64,000 bases of DNA from Tsuneonella sediminis (GCF_051912845.1 NZ_JBNCBU010000001.1:372001-436000); one strand, 5' to 3'. Shown: positions 7,972-16,795, counted from the first letter of the stretch. Notes: generated by a model from the letters alone, not told the origin. Translations and numbers: made by a program.

Positions 7972-9038
7972 CTGCCGACGCGGAAGCGAACGACGAACCC
8001 GCGATGGTCTGACAGCATGGTACCATCGTGACGGGCACCGAAGGGTACGGTCAGCGTTTCCAGTTCGACAGGCCAATCGACGGTGTCCCGGTAATACAGC
8101 CGGTCCACGCCGTGGGCCCGGATCGCGGCCGCCTCGGGTAACTCGTCGGCAGCGATTGCAGTGCTGCTGGCAAACGCCTGCCAGAGAGCGTCGCGCGCAC
8201 CGCTGATCGGCGGACGTTCGAGCAGCCGGCGCCGGCGTTCGTTCTCTGTGTCGAAGTCGCCGCCGAAGAAGGCCGGCGCGTCGGCGGGAACCGTCTCGGC
8301 CAGGAACCTGCGCATGGCAGCAACCTGTAGCGCGAAGGCCAGGTCGCTTCGCTCGGGCGACACGCCGGCGAGTCGCATGGAGTTGAGGTGCGTGTTGACG
8401 AAGGCCACCGAACGCGGGCTTCCTGGAACCGCTATCCAGGCGACGAGGACCCCCTTGCTCGCGAGGCAATCGTAACCTGCGCACATCCACGCGGGGAACG
8501 CCATCCGCCGGACCCGGACGATCGGAAAATCCGAAAGGACCCGCAGCCCGCTATCCACCCATTGACCCACCCCCTCACCCTTCGCGGTTCGAGCCTCCGC
8601 TGCCAGCGCCTGCGCCTCTCCCGCTGGCGGAGGCGATCGGTCGGCTTCCGCCGGACCATGGGCGACGTAACGGTATCCGGCGATGGTCTCGATCGGTGGA
8701 TCGGGATCGATGAATGACTCTTGCAGCATGACCACGTGCGGGGCCTCGCCCGCCTGGCGCATGGAAGACAGCTCGCGGGCGATCCGGGCGAGATCCGCCG
8801 TGCGTCCCCACCGGGCCGGGGGCGGCAAGCCCTCGACATTGTAGGACAGCACGGACAGGCGCTCCAGCGGCGCGGCCGCAGCGACCTGCTCCGCGCGGCC
8901 GATCCGGTCCTGCCGCTCGGCCCCGCGCCACACTGGCCACCCGATGACGGCGACCGCTGCGAGCGGCCCCGCCGCGATTGCAAACATGGGGCCGCGGATG
9001 CCGCGGCGGGGTTTCGACGCGCCATCCCGGCGCGCCAT
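7956..9038 (-). CDS. Endonuclease/exonuclease/phosphatase-fold protein
   Basis: A 360-residue product. The N-terminus has one hydrophobic segment (about 18-34), a signal anchor or signal peptide, so the enzyme is probably exported. The EEP fold follows: LSVLSYNVEG, VVMLQES, FVNTHLNS, a G-G-D-F-D metal site and a C-terminal L-S-D-H-R-G. These are the metal and catalytic residues of DNase I-like hydrolases (nucleases, sphingomyelinases, inositol phosphatases); the substrate is unknown. The start ATG lies one base after the fba stop, suggesting translational coupling to the glycolytic operon. Confidence 0.82.
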   Translation of the reverse strand: MARRDGASKPRRGIRGPMFAIAAGPLAAVAVIGWPVWRGAERQDRIGRAEQVAAAAPLERLSVLSYNVEGLPPPARWGRTADLARIARELSSMRQAGEAPHVVMLQESFIDPDPPIETIAGYRYVAHGPAEADRSPPPAGEAQALAAEARTAKGEGVGQWVDSGLRVLSDFPIVRVRRMAFPAWMCAGYDCLASKGVLVAWIAVPGSPRSVAFVNTHLNSMRLAGVSPERSDLAFALQVAAMRRFLAETVPADAPAFFGGDFDTENERRRRLLERPPISGARDALWQAFASSTAIAADELPEAAAIRAHGVDRLYYRDTVDWPVELETLTVPFGARHDGTMLSDHRGFVVRFRVGSQRDS

Positions 9039-9039
9039 G

Positions 9040-9927
9040 TCAGGTGATCGAGGCAGCCTGGATCTGATCGATCGCGGCGCCGAGCGTTGCGTCGAACTCC
9101 TCGTCCGACTGGCGATGCCGCAGGTCCTGCAGGAGCCCTCGGCTGAAGCTGGCAATCATGCCCTCGTTCTTCGCGAGAAGCTCGCATGCCTCGTCGGTCG
9201 AGTAGCCGCCCGACAGCGCGACGACGCGAAGGACATTGGGATGGTCGATCAGCGGCTTGTAGAGGTTGGCTTCGACCGGGATCGAGAGTTTGAGCATGAC
9301 CTGCTGACCTTGCGGCAGCGCATCGAGACCCTCGAGAATGGCGTCGAGCAGGATCCGTTCGCCCTCCGCGCGGTCGGCTGCCGTGATGTCGTATTCCGGT
9401 TCGAGGATAGGCACGAGGCCGGCGGCGAGGATCCGCGCGCCCTCGGCGAATTGCTGGTGAGCGATTTCCCGGATGCCCGCGCCATCGTTGCGCTTGATCA
9501 CCGAGCGCATCTTGGTGCCGAAGACACCCTTGGCTTTCGCCCGGGCCAGCAGGGATTCGAGGTCCGGCATCGGCTTCATCAGCTGCACGCCGCGAGTTTC
9601 ATCCTCGAGTCCCTTGTCGACCTTCAGGAACGGCACGATGCCGCGCTCGGCAAGGCGCTCGGGCACCGGCTTACCGCCGCTGGTACCCTCCATCGTCTTT
9701 TCGAACAGGATGGCGCCGATGACCTTGCCGTTGCCGAAGCACGGCGCCTCGATGATGCGGCTGCGCATCTCGTGGATCAGCGCGAACATCTCGTCCTCGG
9801 TGCCCCACGCGCCGTCGTCGACACCGTAGCCCTTGAGCGCCTTCGGGGTCGACCCGCCCGACTGATCTAGCGCGGCGATGAAGCCCTCGCCGGTGGCGAT
9901 ACGGTGGGTCATTTCCTGGTGGTTCAT
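9040..9927 (-). CDS. fba: Class I fructose-bisphosphate aldolase
   Basis: The product is 295 residues, the length of bacterial class I aldolases. It cleaves fructose-1,6-bisphosphate reversibly to DHAP and GAP through a Schiff base. Visible motifs are A-L-D-Q-S-G-G-S-T-P near the N-terminus and M-L-K-L-S-I-P with the likely Schiff-base Lys, plus L-S-G-G-Y-S for phosphate binding. The start ATG gives MNHQEMTHRI. The gene is the distal member of a tkt-gap-pgk-thioesterase-fba run on the same strand, so sugar-phosphate interconversion enzymes are co-ordinated here. Confidence 0.93.
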   Translation of the reverse strand: MNHQEMTHRIATGEGFIAALDQSGGSTPKALKGYGVDDGAWGTEDEMFALIHEMRSRIIEAPCFGNGKVIGAILFEKTMEGTSGGKPVPERLAERGIVPFLKVDKGLEDETRGVQLMKPMPDLESLLARAKAKGVFGTKMRSVIKRNDGAGIREIAHQQFAEGARILAAGLVPILEPEYDITAADRAEGERILLDAILEGLDALPQGQQVMLKLSIPVEANLYKPLIDHPNVLRVVALSGGYSTDEACELLAKNEGMIASFSRGLLQDLRHRQSDEEFDATLGAAIDQIQAASIT

Positions 9928-10003
9928 CGTCGTCCCTCGATTACGGTGCATAGGTATGCGCGCGGCTCCTAACCGCGCCGCGGCGGGCTCGCAACCCGGA
10001 GCC

Positions 10004-10459
10004 TCAGCCCCGCTTGCCGAGCTTGCGGATGATCCCGTCGAAACGCAATGCGGGCGTACCGTCGGCGGTAACGAGGCCGGCAACGAATATCGTCTTTCCG
10101 CCCCCGCGCACTACCTGTCCCCGCGCCTCGACCAACTGGCCGATCTGCACCTGGGCCAGGAAATCGCCTGTAAGGTGCAGGGTGACCGCGTGATGATCCT
10201 GCAGTTCCGCGCGGGCGATGGAGAACAGCGCGCCGTCGGCAAAGGTCATCAGGCAGCCGCCATGCATGAAACCTCCGCCGTTCATGTGGCGCGGTTCGGC
10301 GCGGAAGGCGACCACGCAGGTGCCGTCATCCAGTTGCTTCTCGTAAAACGGGCCGGCCCGATCCTCGAACGGATCCCCGCGCCAGTAGGTCCACCCGGCA
10401 AACTCGCCCTCGGTCTGACGAACGCGGCCCGTCTGCGATTCGGGTACCTGCTCGCTCAC
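10004..10459 (-). CDS. PaaI-type hotdog-fold thioesterase
   Basis: A 151-residue single hotdog domain protein. The core motif H-G-G-C-L-M-T-F-A-D matches the PaaI/YdiI group's G-G-x(n)-D-x-A region, and the second half (AVTLHLTGDFLAQVQIG) is the typical beta strand pattern. It probably hydrolyses an acyl-CoA; the substrate is unknown. It starts with GTG overlapping the pgk stop (GTGA), so it is translationally coupled to pgk within the glycolytic operon. That neighbourhood does not obviously match a thioesterase function. Confidence 0.82.
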   Translation of the reverse strand: MSEQVPESQTGRVRQTEGEFAGWTYWRGDPFEDRAGPFYEKQLDDGTCVVAFRAEPRHMNGGGFMHGGCLMTFADGALFSIARAELQDHHAVTLHLTGDFLAQVQIGQLVEARGQVVRGGGKTIFVAGLVTADGTPALRFDGIIRKLGKRG

Positions 10460-11655
10460 GCTTCGAGCGCCTTCACGCCCGGTAGCTCACGTCCTTCCAT
10501 CCATTCCAGGAATGCGCCCCCCGCGGTCGAGACATACGTGAAATTGCGCGCCACGCCGGCGTGGTTCAATGCCGCCACGGTATCGCCGCCACCTGCAACC
10601 GATACCAGGCTGCCGTCCTGCGTGAGCGCCGCGGCCGTCCTTGCCAGCGCGACCGTGGCCTCGTCGAACGGCCGGGTTTCGAACGCCCCCAACGGACCGT
10701 TCCAGACGAGGGTGCGACAGGTCTTGAGAACGTCCGCCAGCGCCTCGACCGCGGCGGGACCGAGGTCGAGGATCATCTCGTCCGGGGCGACCTCGTGGAC
10801 GTTGCAGGTGCGCAGCGACACAGGATTGGCGGTGAATTCCTTCGCGACCACGACGTCATAGGGCAGGTGCACCGTGCAGCCGGCATGATCCGCCTTGTCC
10901 ATGATCGCGTTGGCGGTGGCGGCGAGGTCTCGTTCGCACAGCGACCTGCCCACGTCCACGCCGCGCGCTGCGAGAAAGGTGTTGGCCATGCCGCCCCCGA
11001 TGATCAGGTGCTGCACGCGCCCGACGAGGTTCTCCAGCACCGCCAGCTTGGTCGAGACCTTGGCCCCGCCCACCACCGCGGCCACCGGGGTTTCCGGGTT
11101 GCCGAGCGCGGCATCGAGCGCCTGCAGTTCCTTTTCCATCGCCCGCCCGGCATATGCGGGCAACAGGTGCGCCAGGCCTTCGGTCGAGGCATGGGCGCGG
11201 TGCGCGGCCGAAAACGCGTCGTTGACGTAGAAATCGCCATTGGCGGCGATCCCGCGCGCGAAGTCGGGATCGTTGGCCTCCTCTCCGGGCCAGAAGCGCA
11301 CGTTGTCGAGCAGACCGATGTCCCCGTCGCGCAAAATGCCGATGGCCTGTTCCACCACCGGACCCGACACCTCGGGAATGAACATGATCTCTCGCCCCAG
11401 CACGCGCTCGACGTCGCCCTGGATCAGGCTCGTGCTCATGGTCGAGTGACGCTGCCCCTTCGGACGACCGAAGTGCGCCAGCAGCAGCACCTTGGCTCCC
11501 GCATCGGCGAGTTCGAGGATCGTCGGCGCGCTCGCCTCGACCCTGGTGACGTCGCTCGCCCGCCCTTCGTCCATCGGAAGGTTGAGGTCCACCCGGACGA
11601 GCGCGACCTTGCCGCGCACTTCACCAAGATCGTCGAGAGTCTTGAAGGACGGCAT
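10456..11655 (-). CDS. pgk: Phosphoglycerate kinase
   Basis: The product is 399 residues, the standard length. It transfers phosphate from 1,3-bisphosphoglycerate to ADP. Visible motifs are R-V-D-L-N-L-P (substrate loop, about 21-27), H-F-G-R-P-K-G, G-G-A-K-V-S-T-K, W-N-G-P-L-G-A-F-E and the C-terminal G-G-G-D-T nucleotide motif. The ATG overlaps the gap stop codon (ATGA), so translation is coupled to gap; the thioesterase follows with a GTGA overlap. Confidence 0.96.
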   Translation of the reverse strand: MPSFKTLDDLGEVRGKVALVRVDLNLPMDEGRASDVTRVEASAPTILELADAGAKVLLLAHFGRPKGQRHSTMSTSLIQGDVERVLGREIMFIPEVSGPVVEQAIGILRDGDIGLLDNVRFWPGEEANDPDFARGIAANGDFYVNDAFSAAHRAHASTEGLAHLLPAYAGRAMEKELQALDAALGNPETPVAAVVGGAKVSTKLAVLENLVGRVQHLIIGGGMANTFLAARGVDVGRSLCERDLAATANAIMDKADHAGCTVHLPYDVVVAKEFTANPVSLRTCNVHEVAPDEMILDLGPAAVEALADVLKTCRTLVWNGPLGAFETRPFDEATVALARTAAALTQDGSLVSVAGGGDTVAALNHAGVARNFTYVSTAGGAFLEWMEGRELPGVKALEA

Positions 11656-12662
11656 CAGAGCAGCCCGGCCATCACCCCGGCGGTGTCGATCATGCGGTTG
11701 GAGAAGCCCCATTCGTTGTCGTACCAGCTGACGACGCGCGCCAGCTTCGCTTCGAGCACGGCGGTCTCGAGCGAATCGACGGTAGAAGACGCCGGGTAGT
11801 GATTGAAATCACTCGAAACGAGCGGCTGGTCCGTATAGTCGAGGACGCCCTTCATCGGGCCCTCGGCGGCGGCCTTGAGCGCCTCGTTTATCTCCTCGGC
11901 AGAGGTGTCGCGCCCCGGCACGAAGACCAGGTCGACCATCGACACGTTCGGGGTAGGCACGCGGACCGAGCTGCCGTCGAGCTTTCCCTTGAGCTCCGGC
12001 AACACGAGTCCGACCGCGCGCGCCGCGCCCGTCGTCGTCGGGATCATGTTCTGGGCGCCGCCGCGCGCCCGCCGCAGATCCTTGTGGATCTGGTCGAGCA
12101 TGCGCTGGTCGTTGGTGTAGCTGTGGATCGTGGTCATGAAGCCGCGTTCGATGCCCATCGTGTCGTTGAGCACCTTTGCCACGGGCGCGAGACAGTTGGT
12201 GGTGCAGCTCGCGTTCGAGACGATATCGTCTTCCGCGGTCAGGCTGTCCTGGTTGACCCCGAACACGATCGTCCTGGATACGCCGGTCGCGGGGGCCGAG
12301 ATCAGCACGCGTTTCGCGCCGGCCGAGATGTGGGGACGCGCGGCCTCGTCGGACTGGAAGAAGCCGGTGCACTCGAGCACGATGTCGATGCCGTTGGCCT
12401 TGTGCGGGAGATTGCCGGGATCCTTCTCGGCGGTCACGCGAATGTGCTTGCCGTTGACGACGAGGTCGTTTCCGTCGGTGTCGACCGTGCCGGGGAAGCG
12501 GCCGTGGGTGCTGTCAAAGCCGAACAGGAGCGCGTTCGACCTGGTATCGGCGAGATCGTTGATCGAGACCAGTTCGAGGTCGTGATCGTCACGTTCGAGG
12601 ATGGCGCGCGCCACGAGCCGTCCGATGCGTCCGAAACCGTTGATCGCAACCTTGGTCGCCAT
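11655..12662 (-). CDS. gap: Glyceraldehyde-3-phosphate dehydrogenase, type I
   Basis: A 335-residue enzyme. The N-terminal NAD(P)-binding motif is N-G-F-G-R-I-G-R (8-15). The catalytic Cys153 lies in S-N-A-S-C-T-T-N-C, the catalytic His follows in T-T-I-H-S-Y-T, and W-Y-D-N-E-W-G lies near the C-terminus. It oxidises GAP to 1,3-bisphosphoglycerate. It sits between tkt (14-base gap) and pgk (ATGA overlap) in one operon. Confidence 0.96.
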   Translation of the reverse strand: MATKVAINGFGRIGRLVARAILERDDHDLELVSINDLADTRSNALLFGFDSTHGRFPGTVDTDGNDLVVNGKHIRVTAEKDPGNLPHKANGIDIVLECTGFFQSDEAARPHISAGAKRVLISAPATGVSRTIVFGVNQDSLTAEDDIVSNASCTTNCLAPVAKVLNDTMGIERGFMTTIHSYTNDQRMLDQIHKDLRRARGGAQNMIPTTTGAARAVGLVLPELKGKLDGSSVRVPTPNVSMVDLVFVPGRDTSAEEINEALKAAAEGPMKGVLDYTDQPLVSSDFNHYPASSTVDSLETAVLEAKLARVVSWYDNEWGFSNRMIDTAGVMAGLL

Positions 12663-12676
12663 GTAAAGAACTCCTG

Positions 12677-14629
12677 TTAAATGCCTAGTTTGGCCTTGAT
12701 TTTCGGAACTATCGAATCGGCGGTAAAGCCGAACTTTTCGAACAGGTCCTCGGCCGGTGCGGAGGCGCCGAACCGGTCCAGTCCGATCTGGATGCCCTCG
12801 GTTCCCGTGTATCGCTCCCACCCAAGCGTGCTGCCGGCCTCGATCGAAACCGCAAGGGTGCCGGCGGGCAAAAGGTCCGCCCGGTACGCGGCGTCCTGTG
12901 CCTCGAACAGTTCCATGCACGGCATCGAGATCACGTCGGCACCAATGCCGTCTGCTTCGAGCGCGTCGGCCGTCGCGCAGGCCACCTCGACCTCCGAGCC
13001 GGAAGCGATGAGGACGACCTTGCGCGCACCCTTGGCGGACCGGAGGCGATAGGCACCCCTGGCACTCAGGTTGCCGCCTTCGGTACGAAGCTGGGGAAGG
13101 TTCTGGCGGCTAAGCGCAAGAACCGACGGACTGTCGGTGTCCGCCAAGGCAAGAGCCCAGCACTCGGCGGTTTCGATGGTATCGCACGGACGAAAAACGT
13201 TGAGGTTCGGGATAAGCCGCAGGCTCATCAGCTGCTCGACCGGCTGGTGTGTCGGACCGTCTTCGCCCAGACCGATGCTGTCGTGGGTGAAGACGTAGAT
13301 TGCGCGCGTTTCCTGCAGCGCGCTGAGCCGCACAGCGTTGCGGCAGTAGTCGCTGAAGATCAGGAACGTGCCGCCGTAGGGGATCACCCCGCCGTGCAGC
13401 GCCATCCCGTTCATCGCGCAAGCCATGCCGAATTCGCGGATGCCGTAATAGACGTAGCGCCCGGAATAGTCCCCCGCAGTGAGCGGGCCGGTCGAGCTGG
13501 TCTTGGTATTGTTCGACCCCGTGAGATCGGCCGAGCCGCCGATCATTGCCGGGACCGCGGCGGTCAGCACCTCGAGTGCCATCTCGCTCGCCTTGCGGGT
13601 CGCGACCTTCTTGGGTTCCGCCAGAAGCCGCGAAATGTAGTCGTCCAGCACCCCCTCGGGCACCGATACGATGCCGAGGTCCTTGCCGGTCGCCCGCTGC
13701 TCCCACTCGGCTCGGGCGGCGGCGCCCCGCTCTCCGGTCCTGCGCCAGTCGGAAAGAATATCGTCCGGAACGACGAAAGGTCCGGCGGACCAGCCCAGTT
13801 CCTCACGCGCCGCGGCGACCTCGTCCGCGCCGAGCGCAGCGCCGTGCACGCCGCTCGTCCCCTGCTTGTTGGGAGCGCCCCGGCCGATCACGGTGCGGCA
13901 CTCCACCAGAACGGGCTTGTCGTCGAGCCTTGCAGCCTCGCCCAGCGCGCGGTCGATGTCGGCGAAGTCGTGCCCGTCGCACACCAGCGTATGCCATCCG
14001 GCCGCCCGGTACCGAGCTGGGATGTCCTCGCAAGTCGACAGCGCGGTCGATCCGTCGATGGTGATGCGGTTCGAATCCCACAGCACCTTGAGCTTGCCGA
14101 GACCGAGATGGCCGGCCAACCCGATTGCTTCGTGGTTGACACCTTCCATCAGGCAGCCGTCGCCGGCGATGGTCCAGGTGTGGTGATCGACCGCGTCGTC
14201 GCCATGGACGGCATTGAGGTGCCGTTCGGCAATCGCCATCCCGACCGCCATTGCAAGACCCTGTCCCAGCGGGCCGGTGGTGCATTCGACCCCCGGAAGG
14301 AGGAAGTTTTCCGGGTGTCCCGCGCAAGGACTGCCGAGCTGGCGGAAATTGGCGATGTCCTCGATCGTCGGACGCTCGTAACCGGATAGGCAAAGCAGGC
14401 TGTAGATAAGCATCGAGCCATGACCGGCAGACAGAACGAACCGGTCGCGATCGGGCCAGTCAGGCGCCTTCGGATCGAACCTGAGGTATTTGGAAAACAG
14501 CACCGTGGCGACATCGGCCATGCCCATCGGCATGCCAGGATGTCCCGAATTCGCCGCCTGGACCGCGTCCATCGAGAGCGCGCGGATGGCGTTGGCCATC
14601 GGCGCCAGGCGGGCGGTATCGAGGGTCAT
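12677..14629 (-). CDS. tkt: Transketolase
   Basis: The product is 650 residues, the usual bacterial length. It moves two-carbon units between ketose and aldose phosphates using thiamine diphosphate. The order is a ThDP pyrophosphate domain (G-H-G-S-M-L near 70; G-D-G-C-L-M-E-G near 155), a pyrimidine-binding domain (F-T-H-D-S-I-G-L-G-E-D-G-P-T-H-Q near 465), and a C-terminal domain. The start giving MTLDTARL was chosen because the upstream 19 codons are Arg/Pro-rich and unlike the family. It is the first gene of the glycolytic/pentose-phosphate operon; its upstream region carries a dyad at 14672-14695. Confidence 0.95.
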   Translation of the reverse strand: MTLDTARLAPMANAIRALSMDAVQAANSGHPGMPMGMADVATVLFSKYLRFDPKAPDWPDRDRFVLSAGHGSMLIYSLLCLSGYERPTIEDIANFRQLGSPCAGHPENFLLPGVECTTGPLGQGLAMAVGMAIAERHLNAVHGDDAVDHHTWTIAGDGCLMEGVNHEAIGLAGHLGLGKLKVLWDSNRITIDGSTALSTCEDIPARYRAAGWHTLVCDGHDFADIDRALGEAARLDDKPVLVECRTVIGRGAPNKQGTSGVHGAALGADEVAAAREELGWSAGPFVVPDDILSDWRRTGERGAAARAEWEQRATGKDLGIVSVPEGVLDDYISRLLAEPKKVATRKASEMALEVLTAAVPAMIGGSADLTGSNNTKTSSTGPLTAGDYSGRYVYYGIREFGMACAMNGMALHGGVIPYGGTFLIFSDYCRNAVRLSALQETRAIYVFTHDSIGLGEDGPTHQPVEQLMSLRLIPNLNVFRPCDTIETAECWALALADTDSPSVLALSRQNLPQLRTEGGNLSARGAYRLRSAKGARKVVLIASGSEVEVACATADALEADGIGADVISMPCMELFEAQDAAYRADLLPAGTLAVSIEAGSTLGWERYTGTEGIQIGLDRFGASAPAEDLFEKFGFTADSIVPKIKAKLGI

Positions 14630-14671
14630 CGGCGGCGGGCTCCTGCTGGGGCGATTCGGTGCGCGCGCACG

Positions 14672-14695
14672 CCTTTGCGAATGCACCTCGCAAGG
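14672..14695. promoter_or_regulatory. Imperfect dyad upstream of tkt
   Basis: The arms CCTTTGCGA and TCGCAAGG are complementary apart from one bulged T, with a 7-base spacer. It lies 43-66 bases upstream of the tkt ATG in the divergent tkt / 69-residue-ORF interval, and could be an operator or a 5'-UTR hairpin. No regulator can be named. Confidence 0.35.
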
Positions 14696-14801
14696 TCAAG
14701 GCGAGGTCCCACGAAGTTTCCCGCACAGGGGCTCAAGGGCAGTTATCAACAGCTTCCGCCAACCCTTTGCAAGCTGGTCCGAAACACGGTAAATCGGCAC
14801 A

Positions 14802-15011
14802 ATGACGGGGGAACGGACCGAAGCGGCGGTTCAGCGCATCGAGGCTGCCCTGGCGCGCATCGCCCGCGTCGCCGATAGCCCGCCCGAGAGAGCCGCTCCT
14901 GCCTCCGGTCCGGACGTCTCCGCCCTCGTCGAACAGCACGAAGCGCTGCGCGACACCGTTACGCGCGCGATCGGAGAGCTCGACGCGGTAATCGCAGGGC
15001 TCGAGCGGTGA
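14802..15011 (+). CDS. Small coiled-coil protein upstream of zapA
   Basis: A 69-residue product, mostly helical with heptad-like Ala/Leu/Ile spacing (residues 5-25 and 40-68) broken by a Pro/Ala-rich linker. A short coiled-coil ORF directly before zapA recurs in related alphaproteobacteria (from memory), so it may act with ZapA at the Z-ring; this is inference. It ends 10 bases before zapA and is probably co-transcribed with it. Confidence 0.65.
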   Translation: MTGERTEAAVQRIEAALARIARVADSPPERAAPASGPDVSALVEQHEALRDTVTRAIGELDAVIAGLER

Positions 15012-15021
15012 GCATTCGGCC

Positions 15022-15603
15022 ATGAGCGAAGTGTCCTTGCACATCGGGGGACGGACCTACCGCGTCGCCTGCGCGCCAGGCGAGGAGGACCGTGTAGCCC
15101 GCCTGGGCGATACGATCGCAGACAAGCTCGCCTCGATTGGCAATCCCGCGGGCCCCGACGCGCAGAACCTCCTGTTCGCAGCGCTGCTCCTCGCCGACGA
15201 AGTCCACGAAGGCCGTGAGACGGCTTCCGCGCCCGAAAAAACCGCGTCTGCCGATGAAGCCAGCCCGGCGGCGGACGCGGTCGAACCGCTGAAATCCAGG
15301 ATCGCCGACCTCGAAACCGAGCTGGAGCGGATGAAAGACGCCGCACGCGATTCGCGCGGAGAGATCGAGGCCGCGCGCGCACGGGAGAACGAACTTTCCC
15401 GAAAGGTTGCAGGGTACGAAGACGAAACGGAGCGGTTGCGGGCGAGGCTTGCCGAGGTCGAGCGGGATGCGGCGTCAGTTTCCGTTTCGCAAGGCGTCTC
15501 CGGAGCCGGAGACCTGTCCCCGCTGGCCCCCGCGCTCGAACGGTTCGCCGAAGTGCTCGAGGAATGTGCCGACAAGCTTGAGAGCCGGGCCGCGGCCTCC
15601 TAA
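15022..15603 (+). CDS. zapA: Cell division protein ZapA with extended C-terminal coiled coil
   Basis: A 193-residue product. The N-terminal 65 residues match ZapA: VSLHIGGRTYRVAC, then EEDRVARLGDTIADKL and a helical D-A-Q-N-L-L-F-A-A-L-L-L-A-D-E. ZapA bundles FtsZ filaments at midcell. E. coli ZapA has about 109 residues; here there is an acidic, charged coiled coil (about 90-160) and a short C-terminal helix, roughly 80 extra residues. 6S RNA and 5-formyl-THF cyclo-ligase follow, the conserved proteobacterial order. Confidence 0.85.
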   Translation: MSEVSLHIGGRTYRVACAPGEEDRVARLGDTIADKLASIGNPAGPDAQNLLFAALLLADEVHEGRETASAPEKTASADEASPAADAVEPLKSRIADLETELERMKDAARDSRGEIEAARARENELSRKVAGYEDETERLRARLAEVERDAASVSVSQGVSGAGDLSPLAPALERFAEVLEECADKLESRAAAS

Positions 15604-15639
15604 GTAGGGGGCGGCGGGACTGCCCGGCACGAGCCGCAT

Positions 15640-15805
15640 CAAAATCCCCGGGGCTATAAGCAATCCACGGGAGTTGTCCCTGCTCCGGCAACCGGGTTCG
15701 TCCCGGGAACCGGGGTACACGGCGCCCACCTGACGTTTTGGCGTCGGAGGATTCTGGGGCAAACGACCCATGGTGGTTCCGCCACACCATCCAAGTCCTC
15801 TTTTC
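15640..15805 (+). ncRNA. ssrS: 6S RNA (approximate ends)
   Basis: The 242 bases between zapA and the 5-formyl-THF cyclo-ligase gene hold no ORF but a long rod-like foldable sequence in the classic zapA-ssrS-ygfA position. CCACGGG (15665-15671) pairs with CCCATGG (15767-15773) with one mismatch. The adjoining GTTGTCCC and GGGGCAAAC halves continue the stem, and an apical hairpin CTGACG/CGTCGG closes near 15731-15748. 6S RNA mimics an open promoter and binds sigma-70 RNA polymerase. The ends are estimates. Confidence 0.7.
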
Positions 15806-15845
15806 CGTTGCGCATCCTGACCGCGAGATCTTTCGACAGCCTCCG

Positions 15846-16430
15846 ATGAGCGAAACGACCGAGACCAAGGCACAGATACGGCGGCGCCTGCGCGCCGACC
15901 GCATTGCCCACGCGGCCGCCTTGCCCGAGCAGGTGCGCGCACTGGTCTTTCACCGCCCGCCACGTCCGGTGCTCGATCTGATCCCTGACGGTGCGATCAT
16001 CGGCCTCTACCGCGCGATCCCCGGCGAGGCCCCGGCAGGCGCCTATGCGCGATTCTTCGCCGAACGGGGACACCGCATCGCCCTGCCCTGGTTCGCCGAT
16101 CGCGACGCGCCGATGACATTTCGCGCCTTTTCCGATCCGTTCGGAGAGAACGACCTTGGCGAAGGGCCATTCGGAGTTCAGCCCGCCGACCGGTGCGAGG
16201 AAACCTGTCCGCAGGTCGTGTTCGTGCCGCTGGTCGCCTTCACCCCAGACGGCCACCGCCTCGGTCAGGGAGGCGGGCATTACGACCGCTGGCTCGGCGC
16301 CCATCCCGGCGTGACGGCGATCGGGCTGGCGTGGGACATGCAGGAGGTCGACTCGTTCCCGCGCGAAGCGCACGATCGGAGGCTCGATGCCGTTGTCACC
16401 CCGACCCGAATGCTAGGACCATTCGCATGA
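15846..16430 (+). CDS. 5-formyltetrahydrofolate cyclo-ligase
   Basis: A 194-residue enzyme converting 5-formyl-THF to 5,10-methenyl-THF with ATP. Family motifs are K-A-Q-I-R-R-R-L-R-A near the N-terminus, V-P-L-V-A-F-T-P-D-G-H-R-L-G-Q-G-G-G-H-Y-D-R (about 133-154; the ATP/folate-binding signature), and a C-terminal D-x-V-V-T-P. The start ATG at 15846 was preferred over an in-frame upstream start that would read through the 6S RNA. The next gene overlaps by ATGA. Confidence 0.92.
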   Translation: MSETTETKAQIRRRLRADRIAHAAALPEQVRALVFHRPPRPVLDLIPDGAIIGLYRAIPGEAPAGAYARFFAERGHRIALPWFADRDAPMTFRAFSDPFGENDLGEGPFGVQPADRCEETCPQVVFVPLVAFTPDGHRLGQGGGHYDRWLGAHPGVTAIGLAWDMQEVDSFPREAHDRRLDAVVTPTRMLGPFA

Positions 16431-16642
16431 GGACCGAACCGACCTTGCGCATTCCGCTGGGAATCCTCGCGCTTCTCGTCGCGCTTGCGGTCTATGTTGG
16501 CGTCATCGCCAATTTCGCGCCGCGCCTGATTGGCGACTGGCCCGCGCTCGCCCAGGCGGCGATCTACTGCACGCTTGGCGTGATCTGGCTGCTGCCACTC
16601 AGGCGATTCATAGTGTGGATGGAGACCGGGCGCTGGGGCTGA
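16427..16642 (+). CDS. DUF2842-like small membrane protein
   Basis: A 71-residue product with two predicted membrane helices (about 10-30 and 42-60) and a short basic/aromatic C-terminus with W-M-E-T-G-R-W. Length, topology and the position right after the 5-FCL gene fit the DUF2842 family of alphaproteobacteria (recognised from memory). The start overlaps the preceding stop (ATGA), so it is translationally coupled. Function unknown. Confidence 0.75.
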   Translation: MRTEPTLRIPLGILALLVALAVYVGVIANFAPRLIGDWPALAQAAIYCTLGVIWLLPLRRFIVWMETGRWG

Positions 16643-16718
16643 CGGCGATTTGCCGCGCTGCACCAGTCGCCCTCAAGGAATTCACCGGGCAAGAGGTAGC
16701 CGCGGAAAAAATCCCAAG

Positions 16719-16795
16719 TGGCGCGAGTGACGGGGCTCGAACCCGCGACCTCCGGCGTGACAGGCCGGCACTCTAACCAACTGAGCTACACCCGC
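16719..16795 (-). tRNA. tRNA-Asp (anticodon GTC)
   Basis: On the minus strand the acceptor GCGGGTG pairs with CACTCGC (one G-T pair), followed by discriminator G and an encoded CCA. The anticodon stem CCGGC/GCCGG encloses loop CTGTCAC, giving GTC. The D- and T-arms are canonical; length is 77. Confidence 0.95.
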
